A stretch of DNA of 64,000 bases from NCBI GenBank assembly GCA_905220665.1, contig CAJNAR010000166.1, positions 62,001-126,000 on the forward strand, given 5' to 3'. This DNA is from Albugo candida (Eukaryota; Oomycota; Peronosporomycetes; Albuginales; Albuginaceae). The notes under the pieces are model-generated. The model did no database searches and was not told the origin of the DNA. It saw only the letters and a program-made list of their open reading frames with translations. The position numbers were made by a program, and so were the translations under genes. This document shows positions 1 to 10,368 of this stretch, piece after piece; within the stretch, counting starts at the first letter, position 1, and every line of letters begins with the position of its first letter.

Positions 1-793
1 ATTGAGTTGAATTTGCAAAAGTTACTTTTTGTGCCAGATGATCTCCCGCATGTCGTGGACGAAAATACTCAGAGGTTTTGTATACCATATTGAATAGCTC
101 TTCCGACATGCAAATATAATCAAGTCGATTCTTGCGAGGTAATGGTCCTGTAAATACTTTTTCAGTCGGATGTTGGATTCGCCAAGCGTCTACCACACCC
201 AGCTGTGAAAGCCATTCCAAACACGCTAATCGACTTGGTTCGTGTCGAATTGTTCCACTCGAAGCATCGATAGCTGGATCGAGTGGTGTGTTGAAATCAC
301 CAAATACGATATGTGTTGCGGTCGATTCGAAAGTGTTGAAAAGCAATAACTAATAAAAACCCACTCGTTCCTCGGCCTTGACCGGTGCATATACATTGTG
401 AATATACACCGGTGCATCGTGAATGAGAAGACGCAGAACCAAATAACGATTTCGAATGCTTTGATCGGTGAGTTCTTCAGCTGTTGTATAACCGGGAAAA
501 TCCGAAAGAAGGATTGTCATGACGCCGCCACTGCGGTTTTGAGTCGGATGAAGAAAAGCACTGTTGTGGTCATTGACAAACATTTTGTGCTGCAGTTTTG
601 AGGATAATAAAAACTGAAATGAGTCCAGTTGGTTGTGATCGTGAAACTTGGTTTCTTGAACACAATAAATGGAGTGTTGTGATAAGATGTGGTCGATAAA
701 AAGATGACCATTTTTATGTATTCCATTAACATTCACCGTGAGTAATGAGATATTGTTCCACGTCGAAATAATCGAGGAGCCCTTAGCATTCAC
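1..793 (-). pseudogene. LINE ORF2 N-terminus: APE-type endonuclease (partial, frame-broken)
   Basis: Reading leftward from 793, the frame shows the early endonuclease/exonuclease/phosphatase motifs: LLTVNVNGI, the catalytic-glutamate motif VQETKF, then a block ending in IHNVYAPV. The frame stops at 350. Similarity continues in another frame with the FGDFNTPLD motif (about 275-300) and RLDYIC (about 110-130), which are the next conserved blocks of the fold. The enzyme nicks target DNA to prime reverse transcription. The first codon in this frame is GTG, overlapping the end of ORF1, so translation may be coupled to ORF1 or may start at an in-frame ATG I did not locate. One frame break and the window edge make this an incomplete, probably inactive copy. 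Confidence 0.75.
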
Positions 794-2759
794 GCTGAAG
801 TGGACCAGTAATCAACCTCATTTCACCATCTTGTTGTGAGAGGTGAAGTGTTGTGTGTTCCTCTGGAAAAAAGCTGAGATTGACGGAAAGCTCAGCGATG
901 TCACCATGGAGAAGTCCACGCCATCTACCTCCAAACCATTGCGACCAACACTTTATGCCAACGTCGGAGCGGAAGAAGGATATGATCACATTGGTTGGAA
1001 GTAAACGACAATGATGACCCGGAATCCAGATCACTGGTCCATCGGTGAGATATTGGATCCAGTGGTCGTTGGTGTAGAATGTCGGAGCAGTACACAACAA
1101 CGCGAGAGCTTTCGTTGCTCGAGTCAAACCGATAACGATGTCCGGCACTGACGTCCACCACGACATTACTTTCTCGAACAATACCGATCGCTTGGAGGGA
1201 ACTTTTCCACCAACGTGGCGACTCCATCGCGTCGCAAACGTAACATCTTCGCCGAGATTGTGAGTTGCAAAAACGCGATTTATCATAAGTAGATGAGCAC
1301 CTTCATCCAAAGCTTTATCATTCGACTCCATACACACAAGTAGCACACCATTCATCGTGATCGGATGATAAAGTGCCGCTCGGATGATTTTGTCCGGATT
1401 TGTGCAGAACTGGATTAGCTTCCGCACATGAGGGATGCAAGAATCCGCTTGGACCAGCTTGTCCGGTCGGAGTGAGTGAAGGGCATTTTTCAAATCGATT
1501 TCTATTAGCTCCCCTATTTCACCAACTCGGGTTGGTCGTTCCGATTTCTCGATTGTTGTATGACGTTTTTGATAAAAGTGTGCCGCCTCTTTCGAGGTGG
1601 CCACCTCTTTTGGCATCCGTGCTTTCACGGGGATGATTTGGACGCTATTGCCATTCTCTGGATTGGCAACCGCTGTTACTTCTTCGATCTCCACCTCCAT
1701 AGTTGCGAGCACGGAAAAATAGTTACTCGTCGCTAGTTTTGGAAGCGCAAGAGGTGGTGCTTTGGAGACCATTTGGTCGAACGGCTCCACCCGATTACGT
1801 TTTCCACTCGTCCAAGCCAACTTCATGGATACATCCCCATCCCGCTCTACCCGTGGTTGGGAGTATGACTGACTGGTCAGTTGGAGGATGGGAGGTGTGT
1901 GTTGCAATAAAGCTTGTGCTCCTGGTGGTGTGATAGTGGGGGGAGTGTTGAGCTCCAACGAGATTTGATCGGAGAGCTTCCGGTCAGGTTTTCTCGCCAC
2001 CAATTTCTTACTGGGAACTGGATTCACCACCTTTTGTGGTGCCACCACGAGTGCCGCTGGTTCGGTTGTATGTTTCTGGTTCTTATTTTGTTTTTGTGTG
2101 TTGTGAATATGAGTTGCAGAATGATTTTTGCGTTGGCTTTGATTGTTTTGCTTGCTTTGGTGTTGCCTTGCTCCCGGGGTTGATATAGCACACAAATCCA
2201 AGCAATAAGGACCACGTTGACCAAAACGTGGTCGTTCCGATGGGATAGGAGCGTGTTTCCCTCGCACAGGGTAAAGCATCTTTTCGTATGCAATTCGTTC
2301 GCATACTTTACCGATGCGGACCAGCTGTGGAGGGCACGTAGGAGTACTAAAGTACACTCTCCACGTCGACATCACGACGCCCTTGCACGGAACAGTTTCG
2401 CGGAAAGTAGCAAAGACTACCGGACATCCTAGACTGTGAAGGGAACGTAAAATCGGAATCCGTTCTTCCTCCACGCCCACTCCAAATATATCCAGATAGT
2501 ATTTGGATTCGAGAGAATCGTACTCCCGAAAAAAGTATTGAGACCCGAGGATGGTTATCGGCTGGCACTCCAGCTGTTGACAAGCATCCTCGGTGGAAAC
2601 CATCACTCGAAGATTGCCACCAGGCATCTTTGAGACTTGAGCAATGGCTCTGCTCTCCAGTAGACTCTCGAATACTGGATTCCCATGATCCTTCATAAGG
2701 GAAGACAGGATTTTTCCATTTGGTGTACGCACCAACGCTTGACCTGTTTCCAGAATCAT
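783..2759 (-). CDS. LINE ORF1-like protein, 658 aa
   Basis: An uninterrupted 658-codon frame begins at ATG 2759. Residues about 85-180 contain blocks (FGVGVEEERIPIL, SLGCPVVFATFRE, STWRVYFSTP) reminiscent of the RNA-binding part of plant and oomycete LINE ORF1 proteins. Residues about 195-235 are rich in Q, N, K and H, and the middle is proline-rich and low in complexity. The C-terminal third (about 430-650) looks globular but I do not recognise it. ORF1 proteins bind element RNA in the ribonucleoprotein particle. The frame is fully open, which suggests fairly recent activity or selection. It overlaps the upstream frame by ATGA and the downstream endonuclease frame by about 11 bases. The family call rests mainly on context. 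Confidence 0.7.
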   Translation of the reverse strand: MILETGQALVRTPNGKILSSLMKDHGNPVFESLLESRAIAQVSKMPGGNLRVMVSTEDACQQLECQPITILGSQYFFREYDSLESKYYLDIFGVGVEEERIPILRSLHSLGCPVVFATFRETVPCKGVVMSTWRVYFSTPTCPPQLVRIGKVCERIAYEKMLYPVRGKHAPIPSERPRFGQRGPYCLDLCAISTPGARQHQSKQNNQSQRKNHSATHIHNTQKQNKNQKHTTEPAALVVAPQKVVNPVPSKKLVARKPDRKLSDQISLELNTPPTITPPGAQALLQHTPPILQLTSQSYSQPRVERDGDVSMKLAWTSGKRNRVEPFDQMVSKAPPLALPKLATSNYFSVLATMEVEIEEVTAVANPENGNSVQIIPVKARMPKEVATSKEAAHFYQKRHTTIEKSERPTRVGEIGELIEIDLKNALHSLRPDKLVQADSCIPHVRKLIQFCTNPDKIIRAALYHPITMNGVLLVCMESNDKALDEGAHLLMINRVFATHNLGEDVTFATRWSRHVGGKVPSKRSVLFEKVMSWWTSVPDIVIGLTRATKALALLCTAPTFYTNDHWIQYLTDGPVIWIPGHHCRLLPTNVIISFFRSDVGIKCWSQWFGGRWRGLLHGDIAELSVNLSFFPEEHTTLHLSQQDGEMRLITGPLQREC

Positions 2760-3256
2760 GGTAAGGTGGCCTTGGAGACCTTAAAAGGCTTCGCTGCCTC
2801 CAATTTTTCTGCCAACACCGACCACTCGGGATGTTGTCCATCAGCATACAATCGCATAATAGACTCGATGTCCGAGGCTTTCGGCTTTGGGAGCTCCACG
2901 CGAAATTTCGCCCGAGCTCTAGCCTGGTCCTTACGCAAGGACTCCTGTGACCTGATCAGGTCAGCCAAAGTGGGACTTTTAGTGTCGTCCACACTGGCAG
3001 TTGCCTTTGGGTCATCCTGTGACGAGGCAACGACAGTACCGCATGTACCACCGGTACCACATCCGACACCTGTAGTACCGGTATTGACCAGTACCGTCAC
3101 ACTGGGGGTGGGGGTACTTTCCACGTCATCACACAGGGGTGATGACTGATCAACAATCATACAATCACCCAAAACAGGGTGACTCATGAGGGTTGCCACG
3201 TCACTACAAGTGGACGCTAGCACCCTTGGTTGTGTCGATATGTCGACTTGAACCAT
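2756..3256 (-). CDS. LINE 5' small ORF, 166 aa
   Basis: ATG at 3256 opens a 166-codon frame whose TGA overlaps the ATG of the ORF1-like frame (ATGA, 2759-2756). The first 90 residues are low in complexity (S, T, V, G, with runs such as TGTTGVGCGTGGT). The last 75 are charged and probably helical (LIRSQESLRKDQARARAKF, then KPKASDIESIMRLYAD). It could be a separate product read by termination-reinitiation, or the true N-terminus of ORF1 separated by one frame change. I do not recognise a domain. Confidence 0.55.
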   Translation of the reverse strand: MVQVDISTQPRVLASTCSDVATLMSHPVLGDCMIVDQSSPLCDDVESTPTPSVTVLVNTGTTGVGCGTGGTCGTVVASSQDDPKATASVDDTKSPTLADLIRSQESLRKDQARARAKFRVELPKPKASDIESIMRLYADGQHPEWSVLAEKLEAAKPFKVSKATLP

Positions 3257-3313
3257 TGTTTTCGAGTTGTTTTACTAAATTGGCGGGTTACTTAGTAGCC
3301 GGCAAATTTAGAA

Positions 3314-4312
3314 GTGTACGAGGAGCTCAGACGAATCGTACCAGAGGCGGAAGAACCACAAAAATGCCTAGGGTTGCGAAGAATCGACCCGTCTGGAACG
3401 TTCCTTGGAGAGTTGACCGAAGAACGTGTTCGTAGGATGACAGATGACATCGAAATGGCGGACGTTTCCGGAGATAGTCGGATAGCAAACGCGCCTCAAC
3501 TTCCACGACACCCGATTTACGAAGGGGAAACGTCCAAGGAAAGCGCGAATTCGCAAAGGAATATCAAAAATATTACAACACGCTGCTCGCTTATGATACC
3601 TGCATGAAAAAGCCGTTTGTAATGCCGATATTAGCCTGCGTGGACGTTTGGCAAAACGATGAGATTATGAGATTCGAGATGGAAAAGGATCCCGAAGACA
3701 TCACCGAGAAGATTAGATCAACTACTTCCGGGAAGCAGAACAGCCCGATTACGTGGATTTAACGAAAATAGACGCAGAAATGCGCAGGATAAGGCTAGAT
3801 ATGACCTCAATGGATGCCGGATCGAGAATATCTCGCTTGAGTAATCAAATTTACAGAATACTGGACCAGCACGGTGTACAGGAGTACGTGGAGCAGGTGG
3901 ACTCGAAAATAATCGTCAAGTGGATGGTTGATGCATTGGAACCACCAGCGTTCAAACACAAAGCTGTCGAGAAATTGGGGATGGACCTGCATGAAAAGAA
4001 AAAAGAAATCCTGTGGTGTTTTGCAAATGATGTCAGGATCTATTGAAAATTTTCATGGAGTGGGAGCCGGAAGCGATACGAAGAAGTATCCACCAAATAG
4101 ATGATTTCAAAGAGGCAAACCAAAATAAGATAATGCAACAAAGAAATTTTTCAAAAGAGAACAGCGAGAGAGTTATGGATTTTGGTACAAGCAGGTCACA
4201 AAGATTCAAGTGTCTGAAGTGTGATAGTACGAAATACTCTGTTCGAAATTTTCCATCATGTGCACCGGGTGAAGCGGAGTTGATGTTGAATCTGCGCAAA
4301 TTGCCCCGATAA
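3314..4312 (+). pseudogene. gypsy relic: gag
   Basis: Pieces in different frames at 3314-3600, 3540-3760, 3753-4046 and 4043-4312 read as one gag-like protein with stops and shifts. The first part is acidic (LGELTEERVRRMTDDIEM). The middle is helical and charged. The last piece carries a knuckle beginning CLKCDST, with two further cysteines (one expected position is replaced by F: RNFPSC where RNCPSC would be usual). Gag forms the element's particle. The broken frames and the degraded knuckle argue against function. Confidence 0.65.
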
Positions 4313-4354
4313 ACAATGTGAAGGATAAAATACGAGTGAAGAAAGTGTTGGAGG

Positions 4355-6077
4355 GTGGAAACAGCGGGAGGTCATGGCTACGGTGGATGGAATAGAAAAT
4401 ATCAGAACGCTATTGGATTCAGGCTCGGATTGCCGTATCATACCAGCGGGTTTGGTAAACATTCTGTCGTCAAAAACGTTTCTACGCGTGAAGGAGCTGA
4501 AACGGCCCCTGAAGATAAGACTGTGGGTAGTACTCCGTTGTGGGTGAAAAGAAAGGTACTACTGAACTGCGTCGAGTTCAAAACTAGTGGTGGATCACTT
4601 ATCTGGAGAAACCTAGAAGCATTGGTAAATGAAGAGGATAAACCAATATCCCTGATTTTAGAAAGTGAGTTGATGGAGAAAATGGGGTTCTCAGTTATAG
4701 CCATACTGGACGGAGCGAGGGAGAAAAAGACGATATGGAATGCGCAGGATGCAACACCGCCCAAATCGCCTGTGTGTAATTTTCTGCACGACTGTGAAAA
4801 AAAGCTGTATGAAGACATGGAGAGTATCAACGATGAAAAAGAGACATCTTTGTATACACCAGAAGTGGGGAAGCTAACCAGCCAAACGGAAATCATTCAA
4901 AAAGTATTGGAAGAAAAGGTTAGGGATGCAGAAAAGGTAGGCTCAAAGCCAGAATTAATTGAAAGGCTCAAGGAGCTGTTTTCAAGATTCCAAAATGTTT
5001 CCGGGCGCGGCGAACCCTTTAGTGGCAGTCGCTCCTCTTCGAGTACAACTAAAAGAAGGATCAACTCCCATCATGGCAAAGTCTAGACGATACCCACCCT
5101 TGAACAAAGATCATTTGAGAAAACATTTCGGGGAACTGGTGGACCACAATTTGGCTTACAGAAACCCAGAGTCACGATGGGGAAGTGCCCCTCGAATCGT
5201 GGCAAAGAAGGCAGTCGGTGAATATCGCATGACGGTGGATTTACGTGCTATCAATGTAGTAACAGTACCTATGGCGTGGTCAATGCCGCATTTGGAGGTA
5301 GTCTTGGCTCAACTTGAATGATCAACGTGTTATTTTTCGCTGGATTGTTTCCGTTTTTACTGGAAACTACCTCTCGATGAGACCAGCAAAGACTATTTTA
5401 CAGTGGTAACCCCAGACGGTTTATTCACGGCGAATAGAGTGATCATGGGATCAACAGATGCAGTGACTTACGCGCAACAAGTGGCCGAGCATGTTATGAA
5501 GTCAGTATTAGGAAAGGGAGTCCAAGTATGGCTGAATGATGTTCTAGGGTATGCCGAGACGAATGCCATCCTTTCGGAGACATTGGAGATTGTTTTACGG
5601 CACTGCGAGGAATACGGGGTGAAACTGAATCCAGCAAAATGCATATTCCTCACCTATTCCATAATATGGTGCGGAAAGGAAATCTCAAAAGCAGGGATCA
5701 GTCATTGCGCGAATCGAGTTCTGGGATTGTGCGAACTCGAAACTCCGGAGACTACAGCCGAACTTCAAACATTTATATGTGCTGTAAACTGGATGCGAAA
5801 CAACATACCGAATTATACCGCACTGGTACAGGATTTGCATGACGTCCTGGAAATTGCGACTAGAGCTGCAGGATGTAGAAAGAAGCGGAACCTTCTCCAC
5901 GCCCCTTTGAAAGACCACGGCTGGAGTATGAAACAAGACCAGTGGTTGGAAAAGGTGAAAGCAGCGCTAGTAGCGATGGTACCCATGGCTCACCCAAAAG
6001 ACACCTGGGAAGTCAGCATGTATACGGATGCATCGCATACTGAGACGTTGCAAGCTACGCTGGACGGCATGCATTAA
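4355..6077 (+). pseudogene. gypsy relic: protease and reverse transcriptase
   Basis: A frame near 4405-4430 shows LLDSGSDCRIIP, the retropepsin active-site motif. After a shift, frame 4355-5086 carries the linker, and 4959-5321 enters the RT fingers (PIMAKSRRYPP, RMTVDLRAIN). A stop follows, then 5403-6077 carries TPDGLFTANRVIMGS and the palm motif VWLNDVLGYA. The first aspartate of the usual x-D-D pair reads N here. The thumb is followed by MYTDASHTE, the first catalytic block of RNase H, where the frame leaves family similarity because of the deletion. Inactive by several criteria. Confidence 0.75.
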
Positions 6078-6640
6078 CGAGTGTCCGCCGTGGCAAAGAA
6101 GAAAAACGACGCTGCGAGACGTCGATACAACAAAAAAAACGGCATGTCTCCGGTAAATTCCGAGATTGGGGATTGTGTTTTCTCTGGAAATGTTATACGA
6201 CGAACAAACAAGCTCATGTTACATTGGAAGGGACCTTACCGGGTAGTGGCAACCATAAACGGGTGGACTTACGACATATAAGAGCTGGTTGAACCGTTTG
6301 CTACCATTACCCGGCATGTCACGCGATTGAATTTCTACAGCGAGCGAGATTTGGAAATCACGCAAGACTTGAACGACTACGTGGTGTTTGCAAATGGTGG
6401 ACATTTGGTACAGAATTTTCTGGCCGTACCAATCCAGATACACATCAGCGGGCACTTCTAGTCCAATGGATTGGTTTGGATGCGGCTGAGAATAGCTGGG
6501 AATCTCCAAGCATTCTGCTGGAAGATGTCCCGGTGTTATTTAAAAAAATGGTGGCATCCGAACCTAAGGCGGAACCTTTGCAACCTGCATTCACACTGAA
6601 AGTTCAAGAAGGTGAGAGAAATGATGGGTTGGGTATCCAT
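6070..6640 (+). pseudogene. gypsy relic: integrase C-terminal tail and chromodomain remnant
   Basis: The frame 6081-6281 reads AKKKNDAARRRYNKK, then IGDCVFSGNVI, then LHWKGPYRVV: the GPY/F-type tail of Ty3/gypsy integrases. About 150 bases further, broken frames read ALLVQWIGLD and ENSWESPSILLEDVP, which fits the end of a chromodomain (LVKWxG ... TWEP pattern). The zinc-binding and DDE core that should precede it are absent; the tail follows the RNase H start almost at once. Confidence 0.65.
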
Positions 6641-8039
6641 CCCAAGGTTATGTCACGCGTATCTTCCATATCTTTCCATAAAAGCCGGTACCAGAGAGGA
6701 TCTTGAATAATACACTTTTTGATTTTGCAGTTATCGGGGTCGAACAACCCCGAAGCCGTTCGGCGGTTGAAGCAGTGAAGACTTGATCAGGAGTGAACGA
6801 GAAATCAAGCAAGAAATATGATCGAAATGGGTCCTCCTTCAAATTTCCACGATCTATTGAGCTGGATACAACAACTCGTCCACTGATACACTGGAATTGT
6901 GAAGCTCATGACCAACAGTCCGAGCTTTGCTTTGTGACACTTTGCCGGACTACGGGAGTGCAACCTTCGAAACTTGCTATTACTTTGATGTTTAACAAGA
7001 TAACGTCTACAAACTCGATGACGCCCCATTATGTAGTCCTTTAGAGATGACAACCATATCTACAAGTTGGTTCTCCTTTAAACTAAAAATACTTTCTCAT
7101 CTTTTAATTGTATCCTTTATTGCTGAGGAGGTGAAGGCTCTCAACTCCTAGAATCACCACAAAGTGGCACGCAGCGGTTGTGGTTTTTCTGGTTTCTAAA
7201 TATGAAATTCACGACATTTTATTCCATGACCGTGTGGGCTGTACAAACCCCTACGAGGTAAATGGATCCGCGGACGATCGAATCCATACAACAAGCACAA
7301 GCTAATGTGGGAACAATAAAATCGAGATGTATGATTTATCATGCTACGGGCAATACAGCATCTAACAATACGAGGTGACTATTTTTACATAGGAAGGGTG
7401 CGATGCGTATTGGAAAATTGAAAGCTGACGGCTTGGTAGCGTGACGGTACTACTCTAAGAGAGATTCGGTTGAATATATGACTTCTTTTATGCTGCTGCA
7501 GCCAAAATGTTCTGATATGATTTGCATTGCCCAAGGATACGATTACCCGATCTTTCCTCAACTAGATACATAGCGCAGATAATTGCCCATCATCTCTCAA
7601 TAAAAAACAATGAGTACATGCATCTTTATTATATTTCCTTGGTAACGAGAACGAGTGATTGAAGCTTCTTTGCTTGCAATGATGTTTAATGTTCCAAAAT
7701 AACCTTTTCTTTTGACTTACAAAAATGGATCGATCGATTCTGCCGGGAAAGGTGCTTACGAGTCGTTTCTCTGTTTGGCTGACTATGATACCAGTTTTAA
7801 TTTTCCTTGCTTTTAAGCGTGAATGATCGCCTCATCTCGTACTCGGACATTTATTTGAAATAGATTGAGTTTTTGCCAAGTCTAGAACCGCAGTGTCGTA
7901 CTTAAGCCAAGGGCAATGATGGACATCTTCCCTGCAGAAGAAATGATATTTTTTCTGTTGCATCAAGTCAAAATACTTGCACACAAAATGTGGGCCTAAT
8001 GGTCTAAGCGAACGCCAGTAGAGTTACAACTGTGCCAAG
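6641..8039. other. No gene recognised
   Basis: Short frames exist (6793-7044 on plus, 83 codons) but show no family motif and no splice-linked continuation that I can follow. The sequence is AT-rich with scattered stops in all frames. The left part (6640-6790) may be the 3' end of the gypsy relic. I see no repeat pair, RNA gene or terminal inverted repeat here. Confidence 0.4.
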
Positions 8040-10140
8040 TGCTCCTTATTGTTGAGTTTTATGAGGTTTGATATACCGACATTGAACCCGTGCTGCTTGA
8101 AACAAGCTATCCTGTACCACGTGTGCGAGAGGAGATTCGATTCATCGATCTCGAGGAAAGTAGCATTGGATTTCTGGATCGGAGCTGTGCCTAGACTCTC
8201 AATCAGACTTCGAATCCGACCAAGTCATCTTGTTTGTCCTGCAAGGTCTGCTCATCCCATTTTAGCCACTGGGTAGGTGATGACCTGTATGAAGCTGCTT
8301 ACAATTACCATCTACTCCATACATTTTGCATATACTTTCTGTATACTTTTTTTTGTCGTTCAACCACTGTCGTTGTAGAATGATTCAGATAATAGTCGGA
8401 AGGTGCGAGCTAATGTAGTATGTCGGTGATTATTATGTTCGACCAGCACCATCTCCTTGTGCAAGAAGTTCTTCAACAAACTCATTGGTTCAACTAAGCC
8501 TTTGAGCATCCAGAAATTTGATGCTAAAGCGCGAATATAGTATATGGCGGGTTCAATTCCACCAAGGTAAAGATCCACACCCGGCTTCATCCTCATGATG
8601 ACAGAGTCGCTGCCAAAAGATTTTTCTCTCGTTTGAGCATCGCAAATACGCAAAAATACCACGGGCCGTCTAAAAAAGAATCCGCTGTATCAGTAGCGCG
8701 TTCCGCTTAACCACCGCATTTGAGCATCACGTTTGCTTCCAGTCATCCATCCATGCAAGAGGTGACGCTGTATCTTCGCTCTTCACGATTGGGACAAAAT
8801 GCCCATCATCCTACACGTTTCATAATCGTGTACATAATTGGCGATGTATGATTGGAGCCTACAGCATATTGCGCTTAGGGAACTGACTGCTGGACAACAT
8901 CTTTTGCGTCAGTGGGCGAAAAGTAAATGCCGCTTTCTATTCCAGCAGTCACATTTCGTTCCAATCGATCTTCCGGACTCAGGCTTCGTAAAGATCACAC
9001 ATACGCACATGCTTAGTCCGCTTATCAATTGTGGCAAATGGGATCCAACTTTCTCCGAATTCAGATGCAACCGCGATATGCTTCACACCAAAAAGCTTGT
9101 CGACACGTGGGCTAGAGGTCGTCATGTTTGTGTCGTGCATATTAAGAGAGTCCAATTGAAAAAACAGACGTTGCTGGAAATGCGATGTTCTTGAATCAGC
9201 TTTCACTAACTCAGAATTGATCATGATCCATATAAGCGATCTATCCAGGGTGAACGCATACGCTTGACTGCTTCAAGGTACTTCACCTACTAGTAATGCA
9301 ACATTCTTGAGGTACGATAATTTGACTTCAATTTCGACCGATAACTTTAAAAGATCCTTCTCAAGGCAATCTTCAAATTCGGTGATTTAAAAAAACCATT
9401 GCTATAGTAAACATATCTTAACAATCGCTCCTGATCGCCAGGAATTTCCTTCTGCGTCAACCCACTTGCACCTAATCTTCGTTTTTCGTGAGTTATCAAC
9501 TCAACGTAGTCAAATTTGGTTGTTGGCGAGTACAGTCTCGTCAATGGGACACCTACTTCACAGCATCTCATTTCCCAGAAACAGCCATTTAGTCCACTTG
9601 TAACGTGCTTTATCACGATTTGTAATTTCGCAATCCAATCAAAATTCATTCCGAGTGCTTTGGGATTTATTTTTTATTTTTTTTATTATCGTTTTGTTCA
9701 TTCGGCTTTTTTGAATAATATAATCCATAGGATTCCCTCAGGGAAATCAATAGCGCTGCCGGGTCGATTTTTCGATCAATTGCAGTATTTTCCGTACCTC
9801 AAAGCCTTCCATTCGTCCCATGCGCGCGATACAGTCACTGATCGTGTACACAGTGAAAAGTTTAATATAAAGCTTTCATACAATGCGGATTTGGAATATG
9901 CATAGGATAAAGTGAAGAAAGATTGTGCACCAGATGGATATGGAAACATTGCAAGGCAGTAAAAATTCTTGCTCGTATCCGTATTGCAAGTCGGGGAGGA
10001 GTGCACGCGTTCCACCGTCGATAACTTGCGTGAACGCATTACCGAGGCGTTCGAAGTTGTTGCTGAAAGCTGCTTCCATGTGAACGATGTTTCAGGGCTC
10101 AGTCCCCGCGATTTGCAGTAACTGGGTGTGATTGTATGCA
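8040..10140 (-). pseudogene. Leucyl-tRNA synthetase relic
   Basis: Minus-strand blocks occur in the order of a class I LeuRS. About 9966-9926 reads NFYCLAMFPYPSG (before the HIGH site). About 9866-9807 reads VYTISDCIARMGRMEGFEV, then ENTAIDRKIDPAA. About 9650 reads FDW, followed by a frame with EKRRLGASG. About 9125-9060 reads DKLFGVKHIAVASE (start of the editing domain). About 8578-8550 reads VDLYLGGIE, followed by EMVLVEH. About 8265-8225 reads WDEQTLQDKQ (start of the C-terminal region). The LHMGH residues are replaced by unrelated sequence, the GWDAFGLP segment is missing, blocks are in different frames with stops, and nothing resembling KMSKS lies between 8360 and 8270. It would have charged leucine tRNA. 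It is a bacterial/organelle-type sequence; the live copy must be elsewhere. Confidence 0.8.
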
Positions 10141-10368
10141 ACGCAATGACGTCACCATCGGGTGGAGGAGTGCATTAAAACCAGCGTGTGTCAAGATGCA
10201 AGCAATAGTGCTTCTTTTTTGATGAAACAACCTTGGGCAATGCCAATTTTTGACCAATTGGTATATGATGCTGCAAAAGAGCTTGCAGGTTGTCGTTGAG
10301 TATTCTGTTGCCAGTGTTGTCCCTGTGCGTCGATATTAATAGCATACGATCTTTTGAACCACACGAAT

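Larger units (their letters stand above)
1..3256 (-). mobile_element. LINE-type non-LTR retrotransposon, 5' two thirds, truncated by window edge
   Basis: Three minus-strand frames lie head to tail with tiny overlaps: a 166-codon frame (2756-3256), a 658-codon ORF1-like frame (783-2759), and an APE-type endonuclease frame that starts near 793 and runs to the left window edge. This order, with no LTRs in sight, is that of a LINE. The endonuclease part is in two frames with a stop at 350, so this copy is probably dead. The reverse transcriptase would lie left of position 1. The 5' end is somewhere between 3256 and about 3300, directly against the gypsy relic; I could not find a target duplication because the 3' end is outside the window. 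Confidence 0.8.
3270..6640 (+). mobile_element. Degenerate Ty3/gypsy-type LTR retrotransposon, internally deleted
   Basis: A plus-strand chain of broken frames gives gag, a CCHC-like knuckle, a protease DSG motif, reverse transcriptase, the first residues of RNase H, and then the integrase C-terminal tail and a chromodomain-like remnant. Nearly all RNase H and the whole integrase core are missing. Several frame changes and stops show the copy is dead. I found no matching LTR pair at its ends; the LINE lies against the left side. The element differs in sequence from the chromovirus at 30.1-35.3 kb, so it is a separate family. Confidence 0.8.

Noticed and set aside
8540..8565. GGTTCAATTCC resembling a tRNA T-loop
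   Set aside because: It is the complement of codons for the conserved GGIEP block of the LeuRS relic; no cloverleaf could be built around it.
8040..10140. LeuRS as an intact multi-exon gene with short introns
   Set aside because: Required catalytic segments are absent, not merely split, and blocks lack usable donor/acceptor pairs between them.
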